From: Rhodanobacteraceae bacterium
GTDB taxonomy: Bacteria > Pseudomonadota > Gammaproteobacteria > Xanthomonadales > SZUA-5
Direction of reading: 5' to 3'
DNA: 64,000 nucleotides
Assembly (NCBI GenBank): GCA_016713135.1
Contig: JADJPR010000018.1
Location: 1 to 64,000, forward strand
The notes under the pieces are model-generated. The model was not told where the DNA came from. It ran no database searches and worked only from the letters and a program-made list of their open reading frames with translations. The position numbers and the translations under genes are program-made. Shown one piece after another: positions 40,743-49,702 of this stretch; the stretch's first letter is position 1; every line of letters starts with the position of its first letter.

Positions 40743-43700
40743 GCCGCCTCGCTTTCCGCAATGCGCCGGTTGAACACCCATTCGGCCGACAGCACGCCCG
40801 GGATGCGCAGCAACAGGTCGGGCAGCGCCGGGTCCGCGCGCAGCCGCCAAGATTCGGGGAATTCCAGGTCGATGCTGGCCGGCCCGCGCCGGTAGCGCAG
40901 CCGCAGCGGGGTGCCACCGCCGCGCCAGGGTGCCAACGCCTGCTTGAGGTCGGCGGCGAAGTCGGCGGCCGGGTCGCGCACGCTGATCGAAAGCGCCCGC
41001 GCATGGTGCTGGCAGGCGGCGATCAGCGGCCAGGCGCGACGCACGCGCAACTGCGGCCCGCCGTTGAAGTCGTCCCAACTGGCGCTGCCTTCGACGACGA
41101 TGATCTCGCCGGCCTGGATCAGCCCGCCGAATTCGGCATAGGCCTCGGTGAAGAAGGCCGTCTCGAGCTTCCCGCTGCCGTCCTGCAACTGGGCGAAGGC
41201 GATGTTGTCGCCGCGCTTGCGCACCGGGCCGACCATCCCGGCCAAGGTGAGGTTCAACTCGTCCCGACGGCCCTTACGCTCGCGCGGCACGCGCGCGGCG
41301 GCCTCCCCGAGCGAGCAGCTGACGATTTCGCGCAGCCAGGGCGCGAGGGCATCCACCGGATGGCCCGACACGTACCAGCCGAGCGTGGCGTATTCCGCCT
41401 TCAGCTTGTCGATCAGCGGCTGCTCCGGCAGCCGCGGCATCGGCGGCGGGGGCGCGGCCGCGGCGCTCGACACGCCGAACAGATCGACCTGCCCCGCGGC
41501 GCCATCGCGGCTGCGTTGGTCGGCGGCCTTCAGCGCATCCGGCAGCGCGGCCAGCAAGCTGGCGCGGTTGGGCCCCAGCGCATCCAGCGCGCCCGCAAAG
41601 ATCAGCGCTTCCAGCACGCGCTTGTTGAGCTTGGACAGGTCGACGCGCTGGCAGAAATCGTAGAGGTCGCGATAGGCACCGCCACGTCCGCGTTCCTTCG
41701 CGATGGCCTCGGTGGCGGGAAAGCCGACGCCCTTGATTGCGCCGAGGCCATAGCGGATGGTGCGCGGATCGGTCGCACGGAAGTGGTAGACCGAGTGGTT
41801 GACGCAGGGCGGCAGCACCGCCACGCCGCGCGCCCGGGAGTCGGCCAGGAACTCGACCACCGCCTCGGTCTTGTCCATGTCCGAGGACAGCGTGGCGGCC
41901 AGGAACTCGGCCGGGTAGTGCGCCTTCAGCCAGGCGGTCTGGTAGGCGACCAGCGCATACGCGGCGGCGTGCGACTTGTTGAAGCCGTAGCCGGCGAACT
42001 TCTCCATCAGGTCGAAAATCTCGTCGGCCTTGGCCTGGCCGATGCCGTTTTTGGCTGCACCCTCGCGGAAGATGGCACGGTGCTGGACCATCTCCTCGAG
42101 CTTCTTCTTGCCCATCGCGCGGCGCAGCAGGTCGGCGCCGCCGAGCGAGTAGCCGCCGACGATCTGCGCCACCTGCATCACCTGCTCCTGGTAGACCATG
42201 ATGCCGTAGGTCTCTTTCAGGATCGGTTCGACGCGCGGATCGGGGTAGGCGATTTCCTCGCGCCCGTGCTTGCGCGCGCAGAAGCTCGGGATCAGCTCCA
42301 TCGGCCCCGGGCGGTACAGCGAGACCAGCGCGATCAGGTCCTCGAAGCGGTCGGGCTTGGCGTCCTTGAGCAGCCGCTGCATGCCGGCCGATTCGAACTG
42401 GAACACCGCCACGGTGTCGCCGCGCGCGAACATCTGGTAGCTCGGGGCGTCGTCCAGCGGCAAGAGGTCGATGTCCAGCGGCGCCTCGCCCGCGGCGGCG
42501 CGGCGCTCGTTGATCGCCTGCACGCACCACTGGATGATGGTCAGCGTGCGCAGGCCGAGGAAGTCGAACTTGACCAGGCCGATAGCCTCGACATCGTCCT
42601 TGTCGAACTGGGTGACCGGCAAATCGGTCTCGACGTTCGCCTTGGCTTCGACGTAGAGCGCGGTGAAATCGGTCAGCGCGGTCGGCGCGATGACCACGCC
42701 GCCGGCGTGTTTGCCCGCATTGCGCGCCAGGCCTTCCAGCGACAGCGCCAGCTCCAGCACCGGGCGCGCCTCGTCGTCCTCGTTCTCGTAGCGCGCCTTC
42801 AGCTCGCTGGAGATGCGGTCCGGCTCCTTCTTCGACTTCTCCGACAGCCCGAGTGCGTCCTCCAGCGTCAGGTCGAGCGGGCGCGCCGGGATCAGCTTGG
42901 CGATGCCGTCGACCGCCGGGAACGGCAGCCCGAGCACGCGCCCGCAGTCGCGCACGCAGGCCTTCGCCGCCATTGTGCCGTAGGTGATGATCTGCGCCAC
43001 CTTGTCGGCGCCGTAGCGCTCGCGCACATAGCGGATCACCGCGTCGCGGCGCTCCATGCAGAAATCGATGTCGAAGTCCGGCATCGACACGCGTTCGGGG
43101 TTGAGGAAGCGCTCGAACAGCAAGTCGTAGCGCAGCGGGTCGAGGTCGGTGATGCCGAGCGCATAGGCGACCAGCGAGCCGGCGCCGGAGCCGCGCCCCG
43201 GGCCTACCGGGATGCCGTTGCGCTTGGCCCAGCCGATGAAGTCGGCAACGATCAGGAAGTAGCCGGGGAAGCCCATCTTCGCGATCACCGCGGATTCGAG
43301 TTCCACCCGGTCGATGTAGGTCTGGCGCGGCTTGGCCAGCGCCCCGGCGCCCTCCAGGCGTGCCAGGCGCACCTCCAGCCCCTCGCGCGCCTCGCGCGCC
43401 AGGCGCTCGGCGGCGGTCTCGCCCTCGCGCGTCGGCACTTCGGGCAGGTAGTAGGTGCCGGTCTTCAGCGTCAGGTTCAGCCGCCGCGCGAGGTCTACGC
43501 TGTTTTCCAGGGCCTCGGGCAGGTCGGCGAACAGGATTGCCATCTCGGCGGGCGACTTGAGGTACTGCTCCGGGCTGTAGTTGCGCGGCCGGCGGCTGTC
43601 GCCCAGGGTGTAGCCTTGGGCGATTGCCACGCGCGCCTCGTGCGCGTCGAAGTCCTCGCGGTCGATGAAGCGCACGTCATTGGTGGCCACCGCCGGACAG

Positions 43701-44266
43701 CCGGCGTTGGCGGCCAGTTGCGCCGTCGCCAGCGTGAGCACGTCTTCCTGCGGCCGCCCGCAGCGCGATAGCTCCAGGTAATAGGCATCCGGAAACAGCC
43801 GCATCCAGCGGCGCAACTGCAGCGCCGCGGTGTCTTCCCGGCCGGCCAGCAGCAGGCGACCGATCTCGCCGTCCATGCCGCCCGACAGCGCCACCAGACC
43901 CTGGGTATGACCGGCCAGCCAGTCGCGCTGCAGCACCGGGCGGTCCAGTTGGCGGCCCTCGCTGTAGGCGCGGCTGAGCAGGATGCACAAATTGCGGTAG
44001 CCGTCGCGGTCCTGGCACAGCAGCGTCAGCCGCGCCGGTTCCTCGCTCTCCTGCACCCAGACATCGGCGCCTGCGATCGGCTGGATCCCCTTGCCCTCGC
44101 ATTCCTTGAAGAACTTGAGCAGGGCGAAGACGTTGCCGTCATCGGTCAGCGCCAGCGCCGGCATCCCGCGCTTGGCGCAGGCCTTGACCAGCTCGTCGAT
44201 GCGCACCGTCGAGTCGGTCAGCGAGTACTCGCTGTGCAGTCGCAGATGGACGAAACGGGCGGTCAT
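40739..44266 (-). CDS. dnaE: DNA polymerase III subunit alpha
   Basis: 1175 residues from ATG 44266, standard for DnaE. PHP domain at the N-terminus (FVHLRLHSEYSLTDSTVRID), catalytic core with GPGRGSGAGSLVAYALGITD, the active-site aspartates in MPDFDIDFCMERRDAV, then RFEDLIALVSLYRPGPMELI, GIMVYQEQVMQVAQIVGGYS and GFNKSHAAAYALVAYQTAWL. A helix-hairpin region and an OB-fold (LNLTLAGMVGPVRKRGDNIA) follow, with SAGLxxAE-type tau-binding C-terminus less clear. It is the replicative polymerase. hemD overlaps its stop codon and would be co-transcribed, an unusual pairing. Confidence 0.97.
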   Translation of the reverse strand: MTARFVHLRLHSEYSLTDSTVRIDELVKACAKRGMPALALTDDGNVFALLKFFKECEGKGIQPIAGADVWVQESEEPARLTLLCQDRDGYRNLCILLSRAYSEGRQLDRPVLQRDWLAGHTQGLVALSGGMDGEIGRLLLAGREDTAALQLRRWMRLFPDAYYLELSRCGRPQEDVLTLATAQLAANAGCPAVATNDVRFIDREDFDAHEARVAIAQGYTLGDSRRPRNYSPEQYLKSPAEMAILFADLPEALENSVDLARRLNLTLKTGTYYLPEVPTREGETAAERLAREAREGLEVRLARLEGAGALAKPRQTYIDRVELESAVIAKMGFPGYFLIVADFIGWAKRNGIPVGPGRGSGAGSLVAYALGITDLDPLRYDLLFERFLNPERVSMPDFDIDFCMERRDAVIRYVRERYGADKVAQIITYGTMAAKACVRDCGRVLGLPFPAVDGIAKLIPARPLDLTLEDALGLSEKSKKEPDRISSELKARYENEDDEARPVLELALSLEGLARNAGKHAGGVVIAPTALTDFTALYVEAKANVETDLPVTQFDKDDVEAIGLVKFDFLGLRTLTIIQWCVQAINERRAAAGEAPLDIDLLPLDDAPSYQMFARGDTVAVFQFESAGMQRLLKDAKPDRFEDLIALVSLYRPGPMELIPSFCARKHGREEIAYPDPRVEPILKETYGIMVYQEQVMQVAQIVGGYSLGGADLLRRAMGKKKLEEMVQHRAIFREGAAKNGIGQAKADEIFDLMEKFAGYGFNKSHAAAYALVAYQTAWLKAHYPAEFLAATLSSDMDKTEAVVEFLADSRARGVAVLPPCVNHSVYHFRATDPRTIRYGLGAIKGVGFPATEAIAKERGRGGAYRDLYDFCQRVDLSKLNKRVLEALIFAGALDALGPNRASLLAALPDALKAADQRSRDGAAGQVDLFGVSSAAAAPPPPMPRLPEQPLIDKLKAEYATLGWYVSGHPVDALAPWLREIVSCSLGEAAARVPRERKGRRDELNLTLAGMVGPVRKRGDNIAFAQLQDGSGKLETAFFTEAYAEFGGLIQAGEIIVVEGSASWDDFNGGPQLRVRRAWPLIAACQHHARALSISVRDPAADFAADLKQALAPWRGGGTPLRLRYRRGPASIDLEFPESWRLRADPALPDLLLRIPGVLSAEWVFNRRIAESEAA

Positions 44267-44372
44267 CTGCCGGGTCAGGGAGGAAGGCGGGCGGGCTGGT
44301 CAGTATAGGGGGCGGCGGGCGTGATCCTTGGGCTGGACCGGGCGTCGAGGCTGGCGACCCTGCAGGCGGCAA

Positions 44373-44523
44373 AGGCGGGGCAGGGGTCAAGGGGCAGGGG
44401 CCGGGAACTTCGGCTCGGCCGGAGTGTGCGCTGGGCCCTGAAACGGAGCAGGGACCGCGAATTGCGGCTAGATCCAACCTTGCGCAGGCCCTCGTCCCCT
44501 GTCGCCTGACCCTTGCCCCGCTT
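44373..44523. repeat. GGGGCAG heptamer hairpin, copy 1
   Basis: Left arm GGCGGGGCAGGGGTCAAGGG then GCAGGGG, right arm CCCCTGTCGCCTGACCCTTG then CCCCGC; loop about 95 bases. Lies between the divergent dnaE and autotransporter genes. Other copies: 51239-51440 and 54395-54582. The remaining bases to 44778 contain the upstream region of the adhesin gene and nothing else I can identify. Confidence 0.8.
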
Positions 44524-44778
44524 TTCCCGCCCTGGACTTCGCAGCCGCATCGCCCATCAAGTGTCCCCTTTTGTCACGTTTCGTCGTAAGGTGGCGGGTG
44601 CGGCGCCCATGTTCCGAATCGTTTCAATATCGACAGATCATTCACACGGGCGGGCGTGTCATCCCCGGGGATGAAATGACCGGCTGCCACCGGAGGATGT
44701 CCGCTCACTGCCTTTTTCGCCGTTTCTGCGTTTGCTGTAACCGTTCCATTCCCAACGCCAGACAAAAGGAATTCAGCA

Positions 44779-46560
44779 ATGAACACCCCCATGCTCCGCC
44801 GTGCGCCGCTGGTTGCCGCCCTGCTTCTCGGCTTGGCCGCGAACTACGCCCATGCCGGCCAGGACTGCGACGATTCACCCGGTTCCGTGACTGGCGTCAG
44901 TGCGCCCGGAGTTGAAGCGTTTGCTTGCGGAACCGGCGCCCGCGCCACCGGCGTGCGCTCCTCGGCGTTCGGCACCCGCGCCAATGCCAGCGATGAAGAA
45001 ACCGTCGCGGTCGGCACGGACAGTGTGGCCTCCGGCTTTCATTCCAGCGCGATCGGCGCGCTCGCCGTCGCCAGTGGCCGTGGTGCCACGGCAACCGGCT
45101 GGCAGTCACGCGCCTCCGGTGACCTGTCGACTGCCACCGGCAACAATGCTGTCGCCAGCGGCGCAAACAGCACCGCCAACGGGCGCGCGGCGCAGGCCAC
45201 CGGCAGCAACAGCACGGCGGTCGGCCAGGATGCGCAGGCGACCAATGTGAACACCACTGCAGTCGGCCAGGGCTCGCGCGCCACCGGTGAGGATGCCACC
45301 GCCGTCGGCCAGGGCTCGGTTGCTTCAGGCTTCCATTCCAGCGCCCTCGGCGCACTGGCTGTCGCCAGCGGCCGCGGCGCCACCGCCACCGGCTGGCAGT
45401 CACAAGCCACCGGCGATCTGTCGACCGCCACCGGTAACAGCGCGGTCGCCAGCGGCGCCAACAGCACGGCAACCGGCCGTGCGGCCACTGCGAGCGGCGC
45501 CAACTCCACGGCGACCGGCCAGGGTGCGTCGGCCACCGGTATCAACGCCACCGCGACCGGCCAGGGTGCCGTTGCCTCGGGCGAAGACGCCACCGCGACC
45601 GGCCAGGGCGCTCAGGCGGCCGGATTCCACGCCACCGCCACCGGTGCGCTCTCGAATGCCTCGGGTCGTGGCGCCACTGCCACTGGCTGGCAGGCCGCCG
45701 CCACTGGCGATCTCGCCACCGCGACCGGCAACAACGCGGTCGCGAGCGGCGCCAACAGCACCGCGAACGGCCGCGCTGCGACCGCCAGCGGCGCCAACTC
45801 GACCGCCCTTGGCCAGGGTGCGACGGCAAGCAGCGTGAACAGTTCTGCGCTCGGCCAGGGCGCCGTGGCCAGCGACGAGGATGCGCTGGCCGCCGGCCAG
45901 GGCGCGCAGGCGACCGGCTTCCACTCGACTGCGGTCGGAACCCAGTCCGTCGCTTCGGGCCGCGGCGCCACCGCCAGCGGCTGGCAGGCGCGCGCTACCG
46001 GCGAGTTGTCGAATGCCTTCGGTAACTCGGCAGTCGCCAGCGGCGCAAACAGCACGGCGGTTGGCCGCGCGGCGACCGCTTCGGGCGCCAACACGGTCGC
46101 GCTCGGCAACGGCGCCAATGCCTCGGCATCCGGCAGCGTCGCGCTCGGCAATGGCTCGGTTGCGGATCGCGCGAACACGGTGTCTGTGGGTTCGGCCGGC
46201 GCCGAACGCCAGATCACCAACGTCGCCGCCGGCACGGCGCGCACCGATGCGGTCAACTTCGGCCAGTTCACCGATGGCCTGACCGACTTGCGCACCTATG
46301 TGGACCGCCGCTTCTTCGAGCAGGATGAGCGCATCGACAAGCTCGGCGCGATGAACGCCGCGATGAGCACCATGCTGGCGAGCGCCGCCGGCATCCAGAA
46401 GGAGAATCGCCTGGCGGCCGGCGTCGGCTTCTCCGGCGGCGAATCGGCCTTCGCGATCGGCTACCAGCGCCAGCTCAGCGAGCGCGCGACCTTCACCCTC
46501 GGTGGCTCGTTCACCGACGATGAGAGCAGCGCTGGCCTGGGCTTCGGCTTCGGCTGGTAA
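44779..46560 (+). CDS. Trimeric autotransporter adhesin (YadA-like)
   Basis: 593 residues from ATG 44779 (AAGGAATT ribosome-binding site). Signal peptide MNTPMLRRAPLVAALLLGLA-ANYAHA. The head (about 40-480) is built of 14-residue YadA-like repeats of the type ATGxxSTAxGxxAxAS; four identical-length blocks of 98 residues (7 x 14) each starting GFHSSA/GFHATA can be aligned. A neck/stalk segment ANTVSVGSAGAERQITNVAA and TDAVNFGQ precedes a short coiled coil and the YadA anchor (ENRLAAGVGFSGGESAFAIG to FGFGW), which forms the outer-membrane barrel. Predicted role: surface adhesion or autoaggregation. Single gene with its own terminator. Confidence 0.93.
   Translation: MNTPMLRRAPLVAALLLGLAANYAHAGQDCDDSPGSVTGVSAPGVEAFACGTGARATGVRSSAFGTRANASDEETVAVGTDSVASGFHSSAIGALAVASGRGATATGWQSRASGDLSTATGNNAVASGANSTANGRAAQATGSNSTAVGQDAQATNVNTTAVGQGSRATGEDATAVGQGSVASGFHSSALGALAVASGRGATATGWQSQATGDLSTATGNSAVASGANSTATGRAATASGANSTATGQGASATGINATATGQGAVASGEDATATGQGAQAAGFHATATGALSNASGRGATATGWQAAATGDLATATGNNAVASGANSTANGRAATASGANSTALGQGATASSVNSSALGQGAVASDEDALAAGQGAQATGFHSTAVGTQSVASGRGATASGWQARATGELSNAFGNSAVASGANSTAVGRAATASGANTVALGNGANASASGSVALGNGSVADRANTVSVGSAGAERQITNVAAGTARTDAVNFGQFTDGLTDLRTYVDRRFFEQDERIDKLGAMNAAMSTMLASAAGIQKENRLAAGVGFSGGESAFAIGYQRQLSERATFTLGGSFTDDESSAGLGFGFGW
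45034..46209 (+). repeat. Four tandem 294-bp repeats inside the adhesin gene
   Basis: Units begin at 45034, 45328, 45622 and 45916, exactly 294 bp (98 codons) apart, each encoding seven 14-residue head modules starting GFH. Amino-acid order of the modules is kept between units (GFH, GRG, GDL/GEL, GAN and so on); the fourth unit is more diverged at its end. Confidence 0.85.
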
Positions 46561-46610
46561 ACGATAGCCGCAAGAGCAGCACTGAGTCCCGCGACGCGGA
46601 CTCCAGCGAG

Positions 46611-46642
46611 AGCCCGCGCATCGCAAGGTGCGCGGGCTTTTT
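46611..46642 (+). terminator. Terminator of the adhesin gene
   Basis: AGCCCGCGCA (46611-46620) pairs with TGCGCGGGCT (46629-46638) around TCGCAAGG and ends in TTTTT. It lies 51 bases after the adhesin stop codon. Confidence 0.85.
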
Positions 46643-46850
46643 CATGGCGCGGTGCCGCCCGGCGAGGTGGGCGGCGGGCGGCACTCGTTGCTGGTCGACG
46701 GCGAGGACGTCGAGCTGTCGAACCATCGCAGCGGCTGGCGCCGCGGACATGCGCTGTACCGCCTGGCGCTGCCCGCGGGCGAAGGCGAGTTCGGCCTCGA
46801 CGCCGACCTGTCCTTCCTGCGCCAGGACTCGACCAGCGGCCCTTGCAACC
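46643..46850 (+). other. Possible gene fragment between adhesin and PLP lyase
   Basis: One frame (from 46628) reads HSLLVDGEDVELSNHRSGWR and GHALYRLALPAGEGEFGLDA, which looks more protein-like than random high-GC sequence, but it has no plausible start after the terminator and runs into the opposite gene. I read it as a possible remnant; no family recognised. Confidence 0.25.
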
Positions 46851-48042
46851 TCAGGCCGCCTTCGCGACCGGCTGGGTGGCCGCATCCAGCGCCTGCGCCA
46901 GGTCCGCCCACAGGTCCTCGCCGTCCTCGATGCCCGCCGACAGTCGCAGCAGTCCCTCGCTGATGCCGCTGGCCTGGCGGGCGGCGGGATCGACCACGCG
47001 GTGGGTCAGCGCCGCCGGACGCTGGATCAGGGTGTCCACCGACCCCAGGCTCACCGCCGGGGTGATCAACTGCAGCCTCTGCAGCAGCGCGTCCGGGTCC
47101 ACCTCGGGGCGCACTTCAAAGGCCAGCACGCAGCCCGGGCCGTCCATCTGGCGCCGCGCGATCGCCGCCTGCGCACCCTGGTGGCGCGCCGGGTAATGCA
47201 CCGCGGCGACCGCCGGGTGGCGCGCCAGCCGGGTCGCCAGCAAGGTCGCGTTGTCCTCCGCCGCGAGCACCCGCAGCCGCAGCGTCGCCAGCCCGCGCAG
47301 CAGCAGGAAGGCCGCCAGCGGGTGCAGCAGCGCACCGGTCAGGATGCGCACCTGGCGCAGTGCCGCGGCAAACTCCGCATTGCACGCGACCACGCCGGCG
47401 ATCACATCGCCATGGCCGCCGAGGAACTTGGTTGCGCTGTGCAGCACCATCGCAGCGCCGTGTTCCAGCGGACGCTGCAGCACCGGTGTCGCGAAGGTGG
47501 AGTCGACCAGCACCGGCACCTTGCCGGCCTGGCGCACCAAGTCGGCGATGTCGACCAGCTTGAGTGTCGGGTTGGCCGGCGTCTCCACTACCACCAGCGC
47601 GGTGTCCGGGCGGATCGCCGCGGCGATCCCGTCGGGCTCGACGAAGCTGACCTCGGTGCCGAGCAGGCCGGTGGCCAGCAGGTGATCGCTGCCGCCGTAC
47701 AAGGGACGCAGCGCGACCACATGCCGCCCGTGCGTCGCGCGTGCCAGCAGCACCGCGGTCAATGCGGCCATGCCCGAGCTGAAAGCCACTGACTGCTCGG
47801 CGCCTTCCAGCGTGGCCAATGCGCGTTCGAAGCGCGCAACGGTGGGATTGTGCAGCCTGGAGTACACGGGGTTCGGCGCTTCGGCCGCGCCCGCGACGAG
47901 GGGCGTCGAGACTGGCGCCGGCGAGCGCCGGGTCCGGTGTGGGATAAGTGCTCGACAGGTCGATGGGCGCGACATGCACGCCCATCCGGACCAGGTCCTC
48001 GCGCCCGGCGTGGACTGCCTGGGTAGCCATTCGATGTTCCAT
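46851..48042 (-). CDS. Cys/Met metabolism PLP-dependent enzyme (methionine gamma-lyase or cystathionine synthase/lyase type), one-base frameshift
   Basis: Start ATG 48042 (MEHRMATQAVHAGREDLVRM). A run of four G at 47900-47903 needs one base fewer: the first frame gives IDLSSTYPTPDPALAGASL, the second AEAPNPVYSRLHNPTVARFE onward. Corrected length about 396, normal. The family motifs are clear: LEGAEQSVAFSSGMAAL, VVVETPANPTLKLVDI, VLVDSTFATPVLQRPLEHGA and the PLP lysine in HSATKFLGGHGDVIAGVV. The family includes MetB, MetC and methionine gamma-lyase; the divergent Lrp-type regulator resembles the mdeR-mdeA pair of pseudomonads and favours the lyase, but sequence alone does not decide. Confidence 0.85.
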
Positions 48043-48134
48043 GACGATCCCTCCCGGATTCGCTGATTCGGAAGGAAGCGTATGCTCTGCGGGTATGGCG
48101 CGCACAAGGGCCGAACAATCTTCGGGGATCGTCC

Positions 48135-48611
48135 GTGAAGATCGAGCTTGACCGAACGGATGTCGAATTGATCAAGCTCCTGCGCAAGCATGCGCGGATG
48201 AGCAACAAGGACCTCGCCGAGGCGGTCGGCGTGGCGCCTTCCACGGCCCTGGAAAGGGTGCGCCGGCTGCGCGAAACCGGCGTGATCCGCGGCTATCACG
48301 CGGAGTTTGATCCGGATGCGCTGGGCATCGCGCTGCAGGCGATGGTAGCCGTGCGCCTGGCGCGGCATTCGCGCGAGATGGTGGATGCTTTCCACGCGCA
48401 CCTGCTCGGCCTGCCCGAGGTGCTGGCCTTCTACCACGTGGCCGGTGCCGACGATTTCCTGGTCCACGTGGCGGTTCGCGACAGCCACCACCTGCGTGGC
48501 TTCTTGCTGGCCGCGTTCACCCAGCGCGAGGAAGTCGCGCACATCGAAACCCACCTGATCTTCGAGTATCGGCGCAATCCCGAGGTGCCGGTCTACGTGC
48601 GGCCGGAGTAG
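48135..48611 (+). CDS. Lrp/AsnC-family transcriptional regulator
   Basis: 158 residues from GTG 48135. N-terminal winged HTH (about 1-60: ELDRTDVELIKLLRKHARMS, NKDLAEAVGVAPSTALERVR) and C-terminal RAM/AsnC ligand-binding domain (about 70-150: GIALQAMVAVRLARHSREMV, VLAFYHVAGADDFLVHVAVR, VAHIETHLIFEYRR). It is divergent from the PLP lyase gene across 92 bases, so it most likely controls that gene in response to an amino acid such as methionine. The regulatory target is inferred from position only. Confidence 0.93.
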   Translation: MKIELDRTDVELIKLLRKHARMSNKDLAEAVGVAPSTALERVRRLRETGVIRGYHAEFDPDALGIALQAMVAVRLARHSREMVDAFHAHLLGLPEVLAFYHVAGADDFLVHVAVRDSHHLRGFLLAAFTQREEVAHIETHLIFEYRRNPEVPVYVRPE

Positions 48612-48613
48612 GG

Positions 48614-48695
48614 CGCGACGAGGGCACGAGGGCACGGCAAGGCGGTTGGATGCGAGCTTGTGATTCGCCGCACCGTCCCGCCCTCTTGCCCTCGC
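48614..48695. repeat. GAGGGCAC hairpin, short form
   Basis: Left arm GCGACGAGGGCACGAGGGCA then CGGCAAG, right arm CCGTCCCGCCCTCTTGCCCT then CGC, loop about 30 bases, more diverged than the other copies. Starts two bases after the Lrp-type gene's stop and ends 88 bases before the NfnA-like gene. Confidence 0.7.
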
Positions 48696-48783
48696 TCCAC
48701 TTGATCCACCGCAAGATGCACTGCACGCATCGGGGTACGCTGGAACGGCCTGATGGCGCCACTCCGCGGATGCAGAGGCTCCC

Positions 48784-49677
48784 ATGTCCGACTTCGAAAT
48801 CGTCACCCGCCAGGATTTCTCCGAAGTCACTTACCTGCTGGAGGTCCGCCATCCGCTGATGGCGAAGGCAGCGAAGCCGGGGCAGTTCGTGATCGTCATG
48901 GAACACGAGCATGGCGAGCGCATTCCGCTGACCATCGCGGATTTCGACCGCGAGCGCGGCACCATCACGCTGGTGATCCAGGCGGTCGGCAAGACCACCC
49001 GCGAGATGCAGCAGAACTGCCGCGTCGGCTCCCACCTTTTCGCGATGGTCGGGCCGATGGGCATTCCAAGTCATCTGGGCAAGGCGAAAAAAGTCATCTG
49101 TGTCGGCGGCGGCCTGGGTGTCGCGCCGGTGTTTCCGCAGGCGCGCGCCTACAAGCAGGCGGGTGCCTACGTCATCGGCGTGCTCGGCTTCCGCAACCAG
49201 GGACTGATGTTCTGGGAGGACAAGTTCCAGCAGGTTTGCGATGAACTGATCGTCTGTACCGATGACGGTTCAGCCGGCATCAAGGGCCTGGTGACCGAGG
49301 GCATCCGCCAGGCAATCGAGAAGCATCCGGACATCGACGAGGTGGTCGCGATCGGGCCGCCGATCATGATGAAGGGCTGTTCCGACGCGACCCGCGCGCA
49401 CGGCATCAAGACCATGGTCAGTCTCAATCCGGTGATGGTCGACGGCACCGGCATGTGCGGCGGCTGTCGCGTCAAGATCGGCGAGACCATCAAGTTTGCC
49501 TGCGTGGACGGGCCCGATTTCGACGGTCACCAGGTCGATTTCGACGACCTGATGAAACGCCTCGGGCGCTACAAGCCGACCGAGAAGGCCGCGCTGGAGG
49601 TGTTCAACGACAGCTGCCGCATCCGCAACGCCGCGCCCGTGGCAGGTCCCGCCGCGCCGCACACCCACGAGCACTGA
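48784..49677 (+). CDS. NfnA-like FAD/[2Fe-2S] oxidoreductase subunit (ferredoxin-NADP reductase alpha)
   Basis: 297 residues from ATG 48784. Layout of the dihydroorotate dehydrogenase electron-transfer subunit/NfnA family: FAD domain (about 1-100, HPLMAKAAKPGQFVIVMEHE and RIPLTIADFD), NAD(P) domain (about 100-215, VICVGGGLGVAPVFPQARAY, DEVVAIGPPIMMKGCSDATR) and a C-terminal [2Fe-2S] site with GTGMCGGCRVKIGETIKFAC (about 223-240). With the GltD-like protein 25 bases downstream it should form an Nfn/SudAB-type NADPH:ferredoxin complex. KorA and KorB follow, which makes a ferredoxin link plausible. Cytoplasmic. Electron bifurcation is known for Nfn but not shown here. Confidence 0.88.
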   Translation: MSDFEIVTRQDFSEVTYLLEVRHPLMAKAAKPGQFVIVMEHEHGERIPLTIADFDRERGTITLVIQAVGKTTREMQQNCRVGSHLFAMVGPMGIPSHLGKAKKVICVGGGLGVAPVFPQARAYKQAGAYVIGVLGFRNQGLMFWEDKFQQVCDELIVCTDDGSAGIKGLVTEGIRQAIEKHPDIDEVVAIGPPIMMKGCSDATRAHGIKTMVSLNPVMVDGTGMCGGCRVKIGETIKFACVDGPDFDGHQVDFDDLMKRLGRYKPTEKAALEVFNDSCRIRNAAPVAGPAAPHTHEH

Positions 49678-49702
49678 TCCGCAGCCTGCCGGAGCCGAGG
49701 CC

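Noticed and set aside
40574..43771. 1065-codon plus-strand frame opposite dnaE
   Set aside because: Antisense shadow of dnaE caused by high GC; no domain features and no start signal.
46643..46850. A functional gene between the adhesin terminator and the PLP lyase
   Set aside because: Some protein-like sequence but no start and no room for a stop before the opposite gene; kept only as a possible fragment.
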